Shown: positions 11,401 through 23,256, numbered from the stretch's first letter. The stretch: 64,000 nt of DNA from Caprimulgus europaeus (GCA_907165065.1 OU015538.1:15701165-15765164), one strand, 5' to 3'. The notes: generated from the letters alone by a model not told the origin. Made by a program: numbers and translations.

Positions 11401-14339
11401 TTTTGGAGCAAAGTCTGCTGGAGAAAAGCCTGCAGAAAGAGGGGAGGTGGTGGTAGGAGCCTGAATCCTTGCCAGGTTTCCATCCCGCAGAGCGTGTCAG
11501 GGCCGGAGCAGGGACGTGCTGTGGCTGCTGCCTGCCTGCCTTTGAACAGCGGGCAGGCAGTCCCCGCTCCGAAACACCCCCATTAAAGCATCCCTGTGCA
11601 ATTGCAAATAATGAGCAAATATGATGAAAATCAAAGTTATGTTTGAACTTCATTAATGAACAGAAAGAGGGATAAATGTTTCCAATAAACACTTTGCTGC
11701 AAATTCACAGAGTATCTAAACCAGCTGTGTCCGTTCCAGCTCAGGTTCTGCAGGTGCCCGCAGCCGTGAAAAGCTCAGCGTGTGAATTATGGGATCAGCC
11801 AGCCCGCGGTGGGCAGAGCTGCTGGTGGTGGCTGGGATTTCTGCAGGTAGGTCACTTATTCAAAACCCAAGCGAGTGTTAAGGTTTCCATGCGTGGGCAG
11901 GAACATCCCCTTGGGGAGAGGAGCGGGGGGACAGCCCACCTGAGCCATTGGCCTCAACAGTGAAGAGGAAAGTGAAGGTATGGTCCTGAGCTTGGAACAA
12001 AATAGAGTTCAAAAGAGGGTCCTGGGGGGAAACCGGATAGCTTTAAAGAGGACAGTGTCTGTGGCATTTGTGTGCCTTGCAAGAGACCTGTTTAGTATTT
12101 ATTTCCCTATATTTGTTGTTCACAGGAGGCTGAGCAGCAGCCTTGGTGGCTATGTGGGGTCCCCATCTGGGTGCAGGGCGAGCCTGCATTGGGCAGGGCT
12201 GTGCGGGCAGGGCTGGGGCACCCAGCCATGGGCTGTGTTTGCAAAGGCAGGCAGAATTTCAATGAGCTGTGTTTTCATTCTTCAGGGCTGGAAACCTGAT
12301 CTCAGTCACGGGCTGGTTGCTCAGGCCTTTCCCCATAGACAGGTGGAAGGATGGATGGTTGACCGAAGCTCTGCACCCCTCCTGGCTTAGTAGAGGATTT
12401 GGGTGCAGGGTGCAGAGGGGCTGCATGGGTGATGGCTCACACCGATGGCTTTCTCCATCAGGACCCTCAGCCATCACCCAGTGCCACCCATGGCTCTGCA
12501 GTGCTGTCAGCTGATGAGCTTGCTAATTAAAATAAATCATGATGATGGGGTTGGGGTAGATGTTAAACCTCTACCCAGAAGCGTGTATTTTCACGTGGTG
12601 TATCACGTAACTCTGGCACATGCTCTGGGCTGTAATTGCTGTTTTTCCCTTTGAACGTGGCACTTGCCCTAACTTTAATGATTATTTATTCCCTGACTGC
12701 AGGAGAGCTTGGTGCCCTCAATCACAGCCTTGGCTCAGCTGTGTGAGGGTCTGGGGCACTGGTTGGAGAACCAGGGAGGGGATGTTTCAGGAGATGTCTC
12801 TGTGCCTGCAGAGCTGGCTCTGGGTGACTGCTTACTCTAGGATCCTGGTGTGCTCCCCATCAGTCCCCCAGCCTGGGTGTCTGGTCCCAGCTCTGCACGG
12901 CATCTGGGTGTCTGTCCCCAGGCTGCTGCCACTCTCTGTATCTCGCAGCTCTTTAACCAGAGCTCCTCATTGCAAAAGCTGGCTGGCAGTCTCGATGCAG
13001 CATGTTTTGCCACTCCTGAGTGTGTAACACTCTTGATTAAAAGGCAGCTTCTCTGCCAGGTAGGATGCCATCCCTCCCCAAGTGCCCTCCTTGCTTTCAG
13101 GGGTCACTCACAATTGTGGAAATATGGAATTGCCATAAATACCATCAAATATCAGACCAGTCCCTTAGGATCACATCACCTGTAAACAAGATGAACCTGG
13201 AGAACAGATGCATCTTTTACTGTTAATAGATTAAAATTATAGATGATCACAAAATAGCAGTGTCCAGAATAAATGTTTAGCTGATGTAAAATACTTTTTC
13301 CTCTATTTCCTTCCATTAGCCACCGACTACTTACCCCAGGCAGAGTTCTGTCCCTGGGAAACACCCGAGCTGGATGTGGAGCAGCAGGCTGGGTAAGCGC
13401 TGGGTAAGATAGCAATCCTGATGGACTGAGATGAGTTGAAGTGTGAAAAGCAGAGAGACTGTGAGATGGAGGATGCTACCTGTCATACTATCCCAAATTA
13501 TTAATATATTTTTTTTTTAAAGGCAAAAAGCTGCTCTGATCTATCTGATTTGTGCTCTTTTGTCCTGGGCATCGCTGCTTGTTCCAGGGCAGGATTTGGC
13601 CTGCAGACCAGCAAGGAAAGTTTGCAGCATTGGCAACAACACTGTGTGATTCAGGAGCAATCCCTTGAACAAGATTATTAGTCATTTTACCAGGCACAGC
13701 TATCCATTATGGTTAATAAAACACCGCATAAGTGATTCTCAGCCTGATCCAAACAATCTATCTTGTGGCCCAGCTGGACTCGCTTTTATCCTCAGCCTCA
13801 CATTGGAGGATGTATTGGCATCAGCAGGCACTGAGATCTTGGTACCTGATCGCATGGACAGCCAAGATCTGCCTCTTACATTCCAACAGGACGAGCAATG
13901 TGAGCTGTTGGATGAGCATGGTTGCCACCTCCCTGCTGCGTCCTTCTCCAAAGGACAGGGCTGTGGTGGCATGTTGGTCTGGGGTCCTGGGTGGAGGCAG
14001 CTCCATCCCAGGCTGGTTGCCCTGCCCAACCACTCCACAGCAGTTGGGTGGCTCCAGGAATTTGTTGTGGACATGCACTCAATGCAAGGCTGGTGACAAG
14101 GCTGCCTTCATGTCCTCGTGCTCTTCAGCTGCTTGTGCTGTGGGAGTCGGGGGCCAGCAGTCCTGCCTGCATGCTGGCTGTCACATCTGGCCTCACGCCT
14201 GCTCTGCAAGGCTCCAGGCACAGCTTGAGGAGTGCTGGGGCCTGGGGCAGCAGCAGGAGCCAGTCCCTGCCACACTCACCTGGCAGGGGAGACACCATGA
14301 TCAGGCAGGTGGGTTTCCCAGGGCAAGGCTCATCCCCTG
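2426..14339. other. Intergenic DNA without a recognisable gene
   Basis: I see no reading frame with protein-family character, no tRNA or rRNA, and no intact mobile element. GC-rich spacer alternates with AT-rich islands, for example 3000-3220, 8290-8470, 10410-10620 and 11580-11700. Simple A-tracts occur at 3451-3466 and 9306-9340. Open frames of 60-230 codons are common here but are low-complexity, overlap on both strands, and lack conserved motifs. Confidence 0.7.
9306..9340. repeat. A-rich simple repeat
   Basis: A near-pure adenine tract with three interspersed guanines. No retroposed sequence is recognisable immediately 5' of it, so I call it simple sequence and not the tail of a retrocopy. 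Confidence 0.9.
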
Positions 14340-14717
14340 CACTATATTTCCTGGAGAAAAGGAGGTTGAGGGGAGACCTTCTGGCTCTCTACAACTGTCT
14401 GAAAGGAGGGTGTAGAGAGGTGGGGGTGGGTCTGTTCAATCAAGGAACAAGTGACAGGACAAGAGGAAATGGCCTCAGGTTGTGCCCAGGGCAGTTGAGA
14501 TTGGATGTGAGGAAGAATTTCTTTGCTGAAAGGGTTCTGAGGCATTGGAAGGGGTTGCCCAGGGCAGTGGTGGAGTCCCCATCCCTGGAGGGATTGAAGA
14601 GTCGTGTAGACACAGTGCTGAGGGACATGGGTCAGTCGGGGACTTGTCAGTGTTGGGTTAATGATTGAACTTGATGATCTTAAAGGGCTTTTCCAGTCGA
14701 GGCAATTCTGGGATGCA
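14340..14717 (+). mobile_element. CR1 LINE, 3'-end fragment
   Basis: The sequence follows the 3' end of the avian CR1 consensus: GGAGAAAAGGAGGTTGAGGG near 14352, ACAACTGTCTGAAAGGAGG near 14391, GACAGGACAAGAGGAAATGG near 14453, GGAAGAATTTCTTTGCTGAA near 14512, CCATCCCTGGAGGGATTGAA near 14579, and a degenerate terminus (CTTGATGATCTTAAAGGGCT, then TTCTGGGATG) ending near 14717. It is 5'-truncated, as most CR1 copies are, and carries no intact reverse transcriptase. Reading frames overlapping it are CR1-derived or shadows. Confidence 0.92.
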
Positions 14718-17700
14718 GTTACCCCACAAATGAGGAGCGAGCACGGCTCGGTTCGGGGTGACCACCCGCGCCAGCATTGGCGTTGCCAGCACCTGCTCTG
14801 CGGCGTGCCGGCGGCTGGCCGGGGGGCTCTGCTCCGGGCTGTCCATCTGGCATCTTTCTGAGACACCGTGCTCGGGTTTTCGGCATGCCAAAACAAATCC
14901 TAGCAGACCATTAATCACTGGCTTGGAACAGCATCCGCCCCGGTTCAGTTATGATAAGCTATGCCAGCCCTTTCCCCCGCGCCGTGTCTGACATCATGTA
15001 GCCATTTGAAGAGGCCATAATTACAGCAATTGTTAGGCATTTTTCTAGCCTTTTCTCCCTTCGCTCCTAGGTAATGTTATGTGACAAAACCCTTTCCCTG
15101 ACATTCACATCTCCGAGCTCTCTGCCGAAACGTCACCAGCAGCCCGGCTGTGTTGCGGTGCGGGAACATCAGGCTCGCCGCAGACAGCACAGGCGGGCGC
15201 CGTACCGTGAGGATCTGTTTGGTGCCTGAAAATGGTCCATGTGACGGTGATGCTGTTTGGATGGGTGCATCCTGCAATTTCCCTACATCTGCAGTTGCAG
15301 AAGTGGCAGGGGGTGCTGGGGAGGAGGGAAGCACGCCGGGACCAGTGCCTGCACTGCTAACTGCCGGGTGTAGGACACTGGTAATGTCTGAAATGCTGAA
15401 CCGCAGGGTGCAGCGAGGAACCAGAGCCAGATTCCTCAATGTGGGAATCCCTTGGTGGGATGAAGCTGGAGCCTGGTCCCAGCCCTGTGGCTGCTCCTCA
15501 GCTGGTGCTACACATCTCCATTTGCCGCTCCAGAGTCGGGGCAAATCACACCAGCTGAGTAGTGCTGCCAAGATCTCCCAGCTGGTGTTCAGCGCTGTGG
15601 CAGGAGGCTGTATATCCCAGAAATGTGCTCTCCCTGTTGGTGTGCTGGGCAGGAGGCTTGTGGCTTGGGTGTAAAACCAAGTGAGTGTTTGGGAGCTGTC
15701 AGCTCTCCACCAGTGCCAGGTATCTAATTTCTGCTGGAAGGAGGAAGCATTGCAGTCTCTTTCCCATCCCACAGAGTCATCAGCAGACTAAGTAGCATGC
15801 AAGGGGGGAGAAAAATAGAAAGAAAAATGTAGAATAATTGATGTAGGTGTATTCATGACTGTTTTGAAAGATGGAATGTTTGTTGCTGGTGTGGCTGTGC
15901 AGTTTGCTAAGCTCTGTGCGTTAGCCATGAAGCCGTTCAGACCAGAGACATTGCACTGCCCTGTTTCACTAAATCACTGTCCTTCCCCGGGTGTCTCTAT
16001 TCCCCTGACCTTCACAATCTGTTTGTCCATGCAGGGACTCGGAGCCTGAATTAAGATGTGTTACTTGTAAGCAGGGTAGGAAGAGCAGAGATTCTCCCAT
16101 CACCTAGCATAACCTTCGCCAGCAGGCGGATCTCCTGCAGAGAGAAGTTTGGTTGCCTCTTAATTCATCCATGGCATTGCTGTCTTGTAAACCCTGAGGC
16201 CGTCTGTTCTTCACCTGTGTGGGTACCAGCACGCACGGTTTGTAAATCCAGGCAGGCGTCCAACGCGCCGTCCTGAAGGTCCACCAGGCAATTGTGCACT
16301 CAACTGCATTGCAGCGCTCCCCAGCTCTGCTCCTGCACGCCCTGATGGCACAGATTGCAATTTCCTTTTCTACCCTCCCTCTTCTCTCCTCCTCGCTTTT
16401 AATCTTTCCTTAACTTGTTGTGCAGGCAATTGCATGGCATTTAGTGCATGGTGATGTGTGTTTGGGGCCGGCGCTGGAATATACAGCTCATTATCTGGAG
16501 TGGATAATATTAAGCACTTTTCTCTGTTGGCCATTTGATCACAAGGTTATCCTCTTTGATGGTTTTATACGCTGGAATTGATTGCATGGGAAATATTTAG
16601 CCAGCACGGCTGAAACACGTGTCTCCCCGCGGGCGGGCAGATGCAGGTGTGCTGCTGTGCCTGAGGGGTTGGTGAGCATCTGGGAGAGTGACCAGCAGCC
16701 CTTTCCAGACCTCAGGTCAGCTTTTCTTGTAAGATATGGGATTAAATTAATCAAACTACATAATCTTTTGGTGTGAACCTGCAGCAGACTGTAAGTGGGC
16801 TGTCAGTCACCTGTGAGGATGCTGTTTGGTGCTTGACGCCAAGCTTGGCTGTGGTGGGACCAGCTCTCTCAGCAGCTCTCACTGTGGGTCTCCTGCCCAA
16901 GTGGGTGCATCTCCCCACCCCACTGGGTGCCAGCCTCTCTGCTGACACAGCCACAGAGATGCCTGTTACAGCAGGAGCTTGTCATAACGTGGCCTGAGAA
17001 CCAGCGCATTCTGCCACAGGGCATCGAGTAGCCGCCAGGCAATGAACACTGGCAGCAGCCGGCAGGACATGGGCCAGTGAGGTGGGGGGAAAAGCTGCAT
17101 CTAACGGCCCCCTGGATCACACAGCATTTTTTGCTTCACATCTTAATGGACTGCACTGGACAGAGAGCGGTTGATGATGCTTGGCTGCCTTAATGCTGCC
17201 CGGTGCACATTGCTGAGAGCCAGCCCCCGCCCAGTCCTTGGCTGCCCATCGCATGCAGCGATGCCGTGTCCTGCGCTGCCATCGCATGGGGCTGCTCCTG
17301 CCTCGTTCCTCAGGTACCTCCTGAAAACACCATCCTATTCTTTCTCCCCAGTCCCCACGTTTTGCTGTGTAAATCAGGAGTGGCTCTAGCGGGCTTACAC
17401 TGGACCAGTACCAGTGAGGGAGCGGAGAATTAGCCCTGCACCTGCCACTTTTTAAATCTAGGCTTTAAATCTGATTATAACTGCCTGTCTGGCTCTGCAT
17501 TATGTGCTTCATGATTATTCAGCATTATGTAATCTTTGATAAAAGATGCTGCATCAGTAAAAGTGAATTAAACTATTGAGTGATAGGAGTTTATCGAATT
17601 CCTCAGAGCGATGCTGTCCTCTCTTTGGCACTTTCACCTCGCCTGTGGAAGGAGCGTGCCAGACGCTGCCCTTGCTAACAGCCAGGAAACCCTGCTGACT

Positions 17701-18581
17701 TGGATGGAATTGCTGGAGTACAAATAAAGTTAGATTTCAGCTTAGAAAGACAGTTTTTTATAGTCTAAAGACTCAATATTTTACAGCAGCGGTCCCTTAT
17801 CTGCATTATGTGCAAACTGTCAACAGAGTTACATGGACAGATGTCTGCAAGTCCCGCGGATGCTCGATAAAGTTTGGCTCTTAGAGGGCTGGTAAGCAGA
17901 GCTGGCCAGGCTGTCCTTGCTCCAAAACCTCATGAGCATGGCCATGAATTCCCACATGATATGAAAAAAATATTGTGTGTTTAATTCTAAGCTGAATATT
18001 TTGTCTTGTTTTCCAAACACCCCCTCAAATATAAAATATTGTATTTTTCTCCTTTGTAGGTCTTCCCTTTCTCCACACACAGCAGATGTTTGATGGCTGA
18101 ATGGTCTAGGGAATTTGCTCCGAGTTTTCCTATTTCTTCATTTCCTTTTTCTAAGCTACAGTTTTTTTCTAGTTTTCTGTGATATTAGAAACATTGCTAG
18201 AGGATAAAAAAAAAAGCACAAACCTAAACTGTAACTCCCGACACCCAGATGCTTTGAAAAGCTTTCAAGTTTTGCAGAACTGAATAAGCAAAGAAAGGAA
18301 AAAAATAAACCTACATCATTTATTTTACTTCACCTAGTAGCTAAAAGTAAAAGGTGCTGGAAAAGAGGAAAAACAACACTTCAGAAATGTGAAATTAAAA
18401 GAAAGCTTCTGAAAAATTAAAAAGATAAAGTCCCACTTTTATGTTTAAAACAAATTTCAATATTTCATATTATTTTGTGCATGTTTTCTCCAGTTCTGCA
18501 CTGCACCTGGAGAAATGGGGTGCTGGAGGAGCTGGGTCTGAGTGGGCTTTGCTTCCTCTCTTGCTGTAGCAGAGGATGCTT
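14718..18581. other. Intergenic DNA without a recognisable gene
   Basis: No gene, RNA gene or intact transposon is recognised. The interval mixes GC-moderate spacer with AT-rich segments (15780-15850, 16480-16600, 17440-17600, 17740-17800, 18120-18480). The long minus-strand frame at 15077-15772 is compositionally unlike a conserved protein and overlaps a plus-strand frame of similar length, so it is not called. Confidence 0.65.
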
Positions 18582-18900
18582 GGGTACCAGCAGCTGGGGT
18601 GTGGGTGGGTACCACCAGCCGAGGTGGGTACCAGCATCCAGGTGGGTACCACCAGCTGAGGTGGGTACCAGCATCCAGGGTGGGTACCAGCAGCTGAGGT
18701 GAGTACCAGCATCCAGGGTGGTTACCAGCAGCCGAGGTGAGTACCAGCATCCAGGGTGGGTACCAGCAGCTGGGGTGGGCACCAGCAGCTGAGGTGAGTA
18801 CCAGCATCCAGGGTGGTTACCAGCAGCCGAGGTGAGTACCAGCATCCAGGGTGGGTACCAGCAGCTGGGGTGGGCACCAGCAGGCAGGGTGGGTACCAGT
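18582..18900. repeat. 19-bp minisatellite with a 95-bp higher-order repeat
   Basis: About 17 tandem copies of a 19-bp unit, GTGGGTACCAGCAGCTGAG and its CATCCAG variant. Variants recur in a fixed order: the block starting near 18686 is repeated almost exactly from 18781, giving a 95-bp (5 x 19) higher-order unit. Because 19 is not a multiple of 3, the repeat stays open in several minus-strand frames, producing apparent proteins of 80-170 residues rich in W, Y, P and H. These are products of the repeat and not genes. Confidence 0.93.
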
Positions 18901-20639
18901 GAGGCAGAGCCTTTGCTGTAGAGGGATGCAGGGCATGTGTCGAGCCCCCGATGCCCACCAGCCTCTGCAGCCATGCATCCCTGGAGCGGCAGGGAGGACA
19001 GGCAGGAGCTGAGGCTGTCGCTGCCCTGTCTGCTGGTGGTGGCTTTGCTGGCCTCTTCCCGTACTTGTCCTTTCCCCTCACCTCCTGTGCAAGGAATGTT
19101 TAATAAAAAACTCCAGGCTTGACAGCCTGCTGATACTGTAGTTTTAAATATACACGTTTTAGATCCTGAGATTTACTTTTTGACAGGTATGAGAGAGACA
19201 GCTATAAATACTGGGCTGGAAAGGAAAGTCACTCACATTAGCGCTCAAACAAAGGGCTGCAAGCTGCACCACTTGCTTTTAATTAGAAGCTTTCCTTATT
19301 TTACAGCGTGGGCAGAACCAGAACCAGTATCTTTGTTATACACTGCCTGTACCCATCAACCAGCTGGCTGAGTGACAAGCCACAGTGCTGCCCTGGCACA
19401 GCAGCTCCTCAGCTGTGAGGGTCAGGGCTGGGCTGGCCCACTGGCCCCTCTGGACCCCCACCCTGATGCTGAGGGGAGCCAGTGGGCACCAAGGGGGATG
19501 GTGCAGCTCCCCACTGGCAGCACAACTGGAGGACAGGGTACGAAGTGGGCTGCTGTCTTGCATGGAGAGCTCTTGCAGGGGGTTTGGCCAAGGAGGACAC
19601 AGGGACCATCATGCCACCAGCTGCCTCCCTCCCAGCCAGGCCACCACACACTGGTGCTAGGGACATCAGCAGGCGCATTGCGACGGGAGTGTTGAGCTTT
19701 GGATAAACTAATTGTGTTGCAGGGAGTGGAGCAAAGCTTTTAGATTTCAGAGCCAACGTGTGGCATCTTTATTAATGTGCCTACTTGAGTTCCCTGGGAC
19801 GCGATGTTTTCTCTTCACCCTGGCCATCCATCTGAACTGATAATAGGACGATTAATCCATTTTGTTGACAGCACTCACAGACCTCCAGTGAGGCGGGAGA
19901 TGGGGAGGGGTGGGGCTGCGATCGATGCCTGTTTTCTCCAAAGGGATCCCGTCACAGCCTCTGGCAAACCGAGCGTTAGCTGGAAGTGAAAGGATGGAGT
20001 GTTCACCAAGGTTATGTGGGCCATGCAGCTGGCCAGCTGTGGGCTGGCTTCTCCTTGGTCACCTGGAGAGTGAAAGCAGAAAGCAGAAAGCCATTGAGAT
20101 ATGAGATGCTCTACAGAAGCCAAACTTGCAGGAGACCTTGTGCTCCAGGGCACATCACACTGCACAGGGACACCAGCACTGGGGTTATGCACCATGGACC
20201 AGCTCAGCAACCTCGTGCCAGTCACTTAACACCCTCTCATCCCGCTCCAGAACTAAATGGAGGTGAAGTTTATCTGATTTCAGGGCCTTTTCAGCCCTGC
20301 CCAGCTACAAGGTGCCTGGCACAGCATTAATCATGTCAGTGATTTCCTTTACAGCAGCAGAAATACATATATACAATGAATAAAAAATGCAGATCTTTTA
20401 TATATGTAATATATAAAGAAATATTTCAGTGGAAAAGAGCTGGAAAATGAGGTGCGTCCCTGCCCAGCTCTCGCTCCTCTGCACATCCCCTGCCAGTGGC
20501 TCATCCCAGGCGCCTTTATATTCAGACTGATCCTGTCTGGTTTTAAATATCTCAAGCCACAGAACTTTCTCCCTCCAGGGAACCACATCGCAGCCTCATA
20601 ATTTTCGCTGTCAGCAGAGGGGATTTTTTCCCCTGTGAC
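18901..20639. other. Intergenic DNA without a recognisable gene
   Basis: Nothing identifiable. The section 19370-19700 is GC-rich and open in several frames on both strands, which is expected from composition. A short AT-rich microsatellite-like patch (ATATATAC) lies at about 20366-20420. Confidence 0.6.
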
Positions 20640-21420
20640 ATTCAACCTAAATGCTCCATTTCTTCATTTCCTGTCATCCCTTCTGGTGATGCTCCTTGTA
20701 CTCTATTAAATAATTCCTTCCCTCCCTCTCTATTTACACCAACCAGGTCTGTAAGGCTCTTAGTTTGTCTCCCCACGGACAGCTCTTAGCCAAGCAATAT
20801 ATATATTTAAGCCTTTTAATCTTCCTTCAGAAATCAGTCTCTCCGTGCCTTTGATCATTTCTGTGGCTTCCCTCTGAACCGCCGCCAACGCGTCTGCGCC
20901 GAGGGTGCTCCGGCCACACCTGAGCCTCCCAGCACCTCCACGCCATCCCCAGACACCCGTGGGTGACCCGTCCCTGCTGTCCCTATGCACAGCAGCCCCC
21001 TGGGTCCCCTCGCTGTCCCCCAGCCCCTGGCCCTTCACTGGGGTGTTGCTCCAGTGCTGGCTCAGCCATCGCTGTCCCTTCTGCTGTCAGTTCCTTCTCA
21101 CATTTCCCTCCAGCTGCACTCGCTCGTGCTGGTCCAAGGCCCCAGCTCCTTTTGCTGTTTCCTGCCCATGTTTCTAATCTCACTAGGCCCTTTTTGTGTT
21201 AATTTTCTATGCTTGCTGGAGCTCACAGCACCTCCCAATATAGCATCATCTGCCAAATTCATTAATGTGTAGTTGACTCCCTCTTTCCAGGTCATTAATG
21301 AGGGTATTAAACGAGAGCAGACCTAACCTAGATCCCTGCAGTACCCCATAAACACCTCCCCCTGTTTCTAATTACCCTTTGTTTATGATCCTTCAGCCAG
21401 GTTTTCAATCCACATGGCAC
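20640..21420 (-). mobile_element. Decayed CR1-type LINE segment (5' region), antisense
   Basis: Several phrases resemble the reverse complement of the 5' portion of CR1/L3-type LINEs found in birds and reptiles: CCTTTGATCATTTCTGTGGC near 20851 followed by TTCCCTCTGAACCGCC, ATCATCTGCCAAATTCATTA near 21245, CCAGGTCATTAATGAGGGTA near 21288, GATCCCTGCAGTACCCCATA near 21331, and TTTGTTTATGATCCTTCAGC near 21379. The copy is highly diverged, with a GC-rich unrelated stretch around 20880-21120. It ends about 50 bp before the CpG-rich promoter flank. Orientation and family are from memory of the consensus. Confidence 0.5.
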
Positions 21421-21702
21421 AGTTCAAGTCATCAGAATTAATTTTTCCAAGGAAGACTTCACGAACGGAGGGTTTGCCCGCTCACACCGTCGCCGCCTGC
21501 CGCCTCCCCGTGTCCCCTCTCTCTCCACTCCCCCGTGGGTCACGGCGACCCACGCTGCTGTTTCCCGGAGAGGGGAACAAACGCCCGGTAAAGGCTCTTT
21601 TCTTCGCTGGCTTGTGCTTCTGCTCCTCCGGGACACGGCAGCCTGGAGCAGAGGGACCCTGCGCCCCTCCCGTGTCCCCCGGAGAGGAGCTGGGATCCCC
21701 TC

Positions 21703-21850
21703 GGGTGTCCCGGGGCATGGTGTCCCTGGAGGGGGTGGTGTTCCTGGACGGATGGTGTCCCGGGGGACGGTGTCCGTGGATGGATGGTGTCCCGTGGGAT
21801 GGTGTCCCTGGAGGGGGTGGGGTCCCTGGAAGGAGTGGTGTCCCCGTCAC
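21703..21850. repeat. Degenerate GGTGTCCC tandem repeat
   Basis: About nine imperfect units of roughly 15 bp built on GGTGTCCCTGGAGG or GGTGTCCCGTGGGAT, on the upstream flank of the PCDH19 CpG island. Together with neighbouring GC-rich DNA it keeps a 346-codon plus-strand frame open (21414-22454), which I do not regard as a gene. Confidence 0.75.
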
Positions 21851-22022
21851 CGTCCGTGGGTCCGTCCAGCAGGGTGGTGGCCCGTGTCCGTGCTGTCCCG
21901 CCCCGGAGCCGCCGAGTCAACTCCCCCTGTGTGCCTGCAAAGGGCCGGGCCGGTTCCCCGCTCCGCCGTGCACGGTCCCGGCCGGACTCCGCCGCTCCGC
22001 CTCCCCGCTCCGCCCGCGTTGG

Positions 22023-22038
22023 CCGCTAGATGGCGCCC
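22023..22038 (+). promoter_or_regulatory. Predicted CTCF binding site
   Basis: CCGCTAGATGGCGCCC is a very close match to the CTCF core consensus (CCASYAGRKGGCRSY; position 3 is G instead of A). It lies at the upstream part of the CpG island, about 1.4 kb before the PCDH19 start codon, with the core in plus orientation, the same direction as the gene. Occupancy cannot be judged from sequence. Confidence 0.5.
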
Positions 22039-22914
22039 TTGTGCCTGGGAAGGCGCGGCGGGGCCCGACGGCGCGGCCGGGCTGGGAGGGGCCGGGAGGA
22101 GCCCGGGGGAGCCGGGAGGGGCCGGGGCCGCCGCCGCGGGGGGTACCCGGGCTGCCTCCGAGGGGCGGCTGCACGGGCGAGGCGTCGGCTCGCACCGCCC
22201 ACCGCCCCGACGGGGCCTGTGCCACAGCAGCTCCGACTGGACGCCCCCGTCCCGCTACCTCCCCGCCGCGGCGCCGACTCGCCGCTATCGATCGGCGGGC
22301 TCCCGGGGCGGTGTGCCGCAGGGACGCGCCGGCACCCGGCCGCTCTTACAATCTCAGGGCTGGGGGTGAGGTGGGGAACGGCGTGTCGGGAAGTTCGCAG
22401 CCGAAAGGCTCCGGGCAACCCGCCGGGGGCAGCACCGTGCCCGGGACATGGTGACATCCTCCCGGTCCCCCTTTTAATGGGACCGCAGGAACGCGAGTGC
22501 CGTGCGCGGAGACGCGGGGTAAGGCACCAGCACAGGGGCAGCGGGAGTTTTATTTCATTTTTAAAAGAAGACGGTACCACGGTGCTTTGCCCCGTAATGA
22601 GCAGTGAGCAGCGAGCGCTGCCGGCGCTGGAGCCGCCCGGGAGAGCCTGGCGGTCCCGGGCCCCGCTCCAGCTCCCTCGCGGTGCGGTGCAGCCGGTGCG
22701 GGGCGGGCTCACTCCTGTCCCGAGGGAAAGGCAACTGAAGGGGCCTGGGGCGCTCAGCGCGGGCCTGATGACTCCCGTGCCCGGCTCCCGCCCTGGTGCC
22801 CGCAGGGGCCCGCCGCCGCCTTGTGCACGCCCGCGGCGCTGAAGAATGAACCGGCGGAACCAGCCCCAGCTCCGCGCTCCGCTCCCGGCCGCGCCGCTCC
22901 GCGCGCTCCGCCCC

Positions 22915-23003
22915 GGCCCCGCCCCTCCGCCCGGCAGCGCGGCTCAGTGCGGTCCCATTGGCGGAAGCGCAGCGCTCCGGCCCCGCCCCCGAGCGTCCAT
23001 TGG
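22915..23003 (+). promoter_or_regulatory. PCDH19: Probable core promoter module: two GC boxes and two inverted CCAAT boxes
   Basis: GGCCCCGCCCCTCC (22915-22928) and GGCCCCGCCCCCGAG (22979-22993) are Sp/KLF-type GC boxes. Each is followed by an ATTGG (22957-22961 and 22999-23003), the inverted CCAAT pentamer bound by NF-Y. No TATA box is visible, as expected for a CpG-island promoter. The location 450-540 bp before the start codon makes this the best promoter candidate. The start site itself is not determinable here. Confidence 0.55.
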
Positions 23004-23113
23004 CCTGAGCTCACCGTCGCCCGCCCGCGCACCGCCCGCCCTCGCGCCGCCCGCCGGCGCTCCGGACTGCGGGCAGTGGCGTGCGGCCGCCGCAGCGAGC
23101 GCCGGCGGGAGCG

Positions 23114-23228
23114 GGCTCGGTTCGGCTCGGCTTGGCTCGGCACGGCACGGCTCAGCACGGCACAGGTCGGCTCGGCGCGGCTCGGCTCGGGACCGCTCGT
23201 CTCGTCTCGGCACCGCTCGGCGCGGCAC
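23114..23228 (+). repeat. CGGCT/CGGCA pentanucleotide tract in the PCDH19 5' leader or proximal promoter
   Basis: About 20 imperfect copies of the pentamer CGGCT, CGGCA and variants (TCGGC, TCGTC) run from GGGCTCGGTT to CGCTCGGCGC. Depending on the transcription start the tract is either transcribed leader or proximal promoter. Its length is likely to vary between individuals and it would be hard to sequence and assemble accurately. Confidence 0.8.
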
Positions 23229-23256
23229 TCCGCTCCGTCTCCCGCTCCCGCGCGCC

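Noticed and set aside
13922..14668. 248-codon plus-strand frame
   Set aside because: Its second half lies in a CR1 3' end and the first half has no protein-family character.
18465..18974. 169-codon minus-strand frame with repeated W-Y-P-P-like motifs
   Set aside because: It is a translation of the 19-bp minisatellite. The repeat is open in several frames, and there is no signal, start context or unique domain.
21414..22454. 346-codon plus-strand open frame upstream of PCDH19
   Set aside because: It spans a decayed repeat edge, a GGTGTCCC tandem repeat and the CpG island. It is rich in G, P, R and A with no domain, and overlaps long frames in other phases. GC-rich DNA lacks stop codons by composition.
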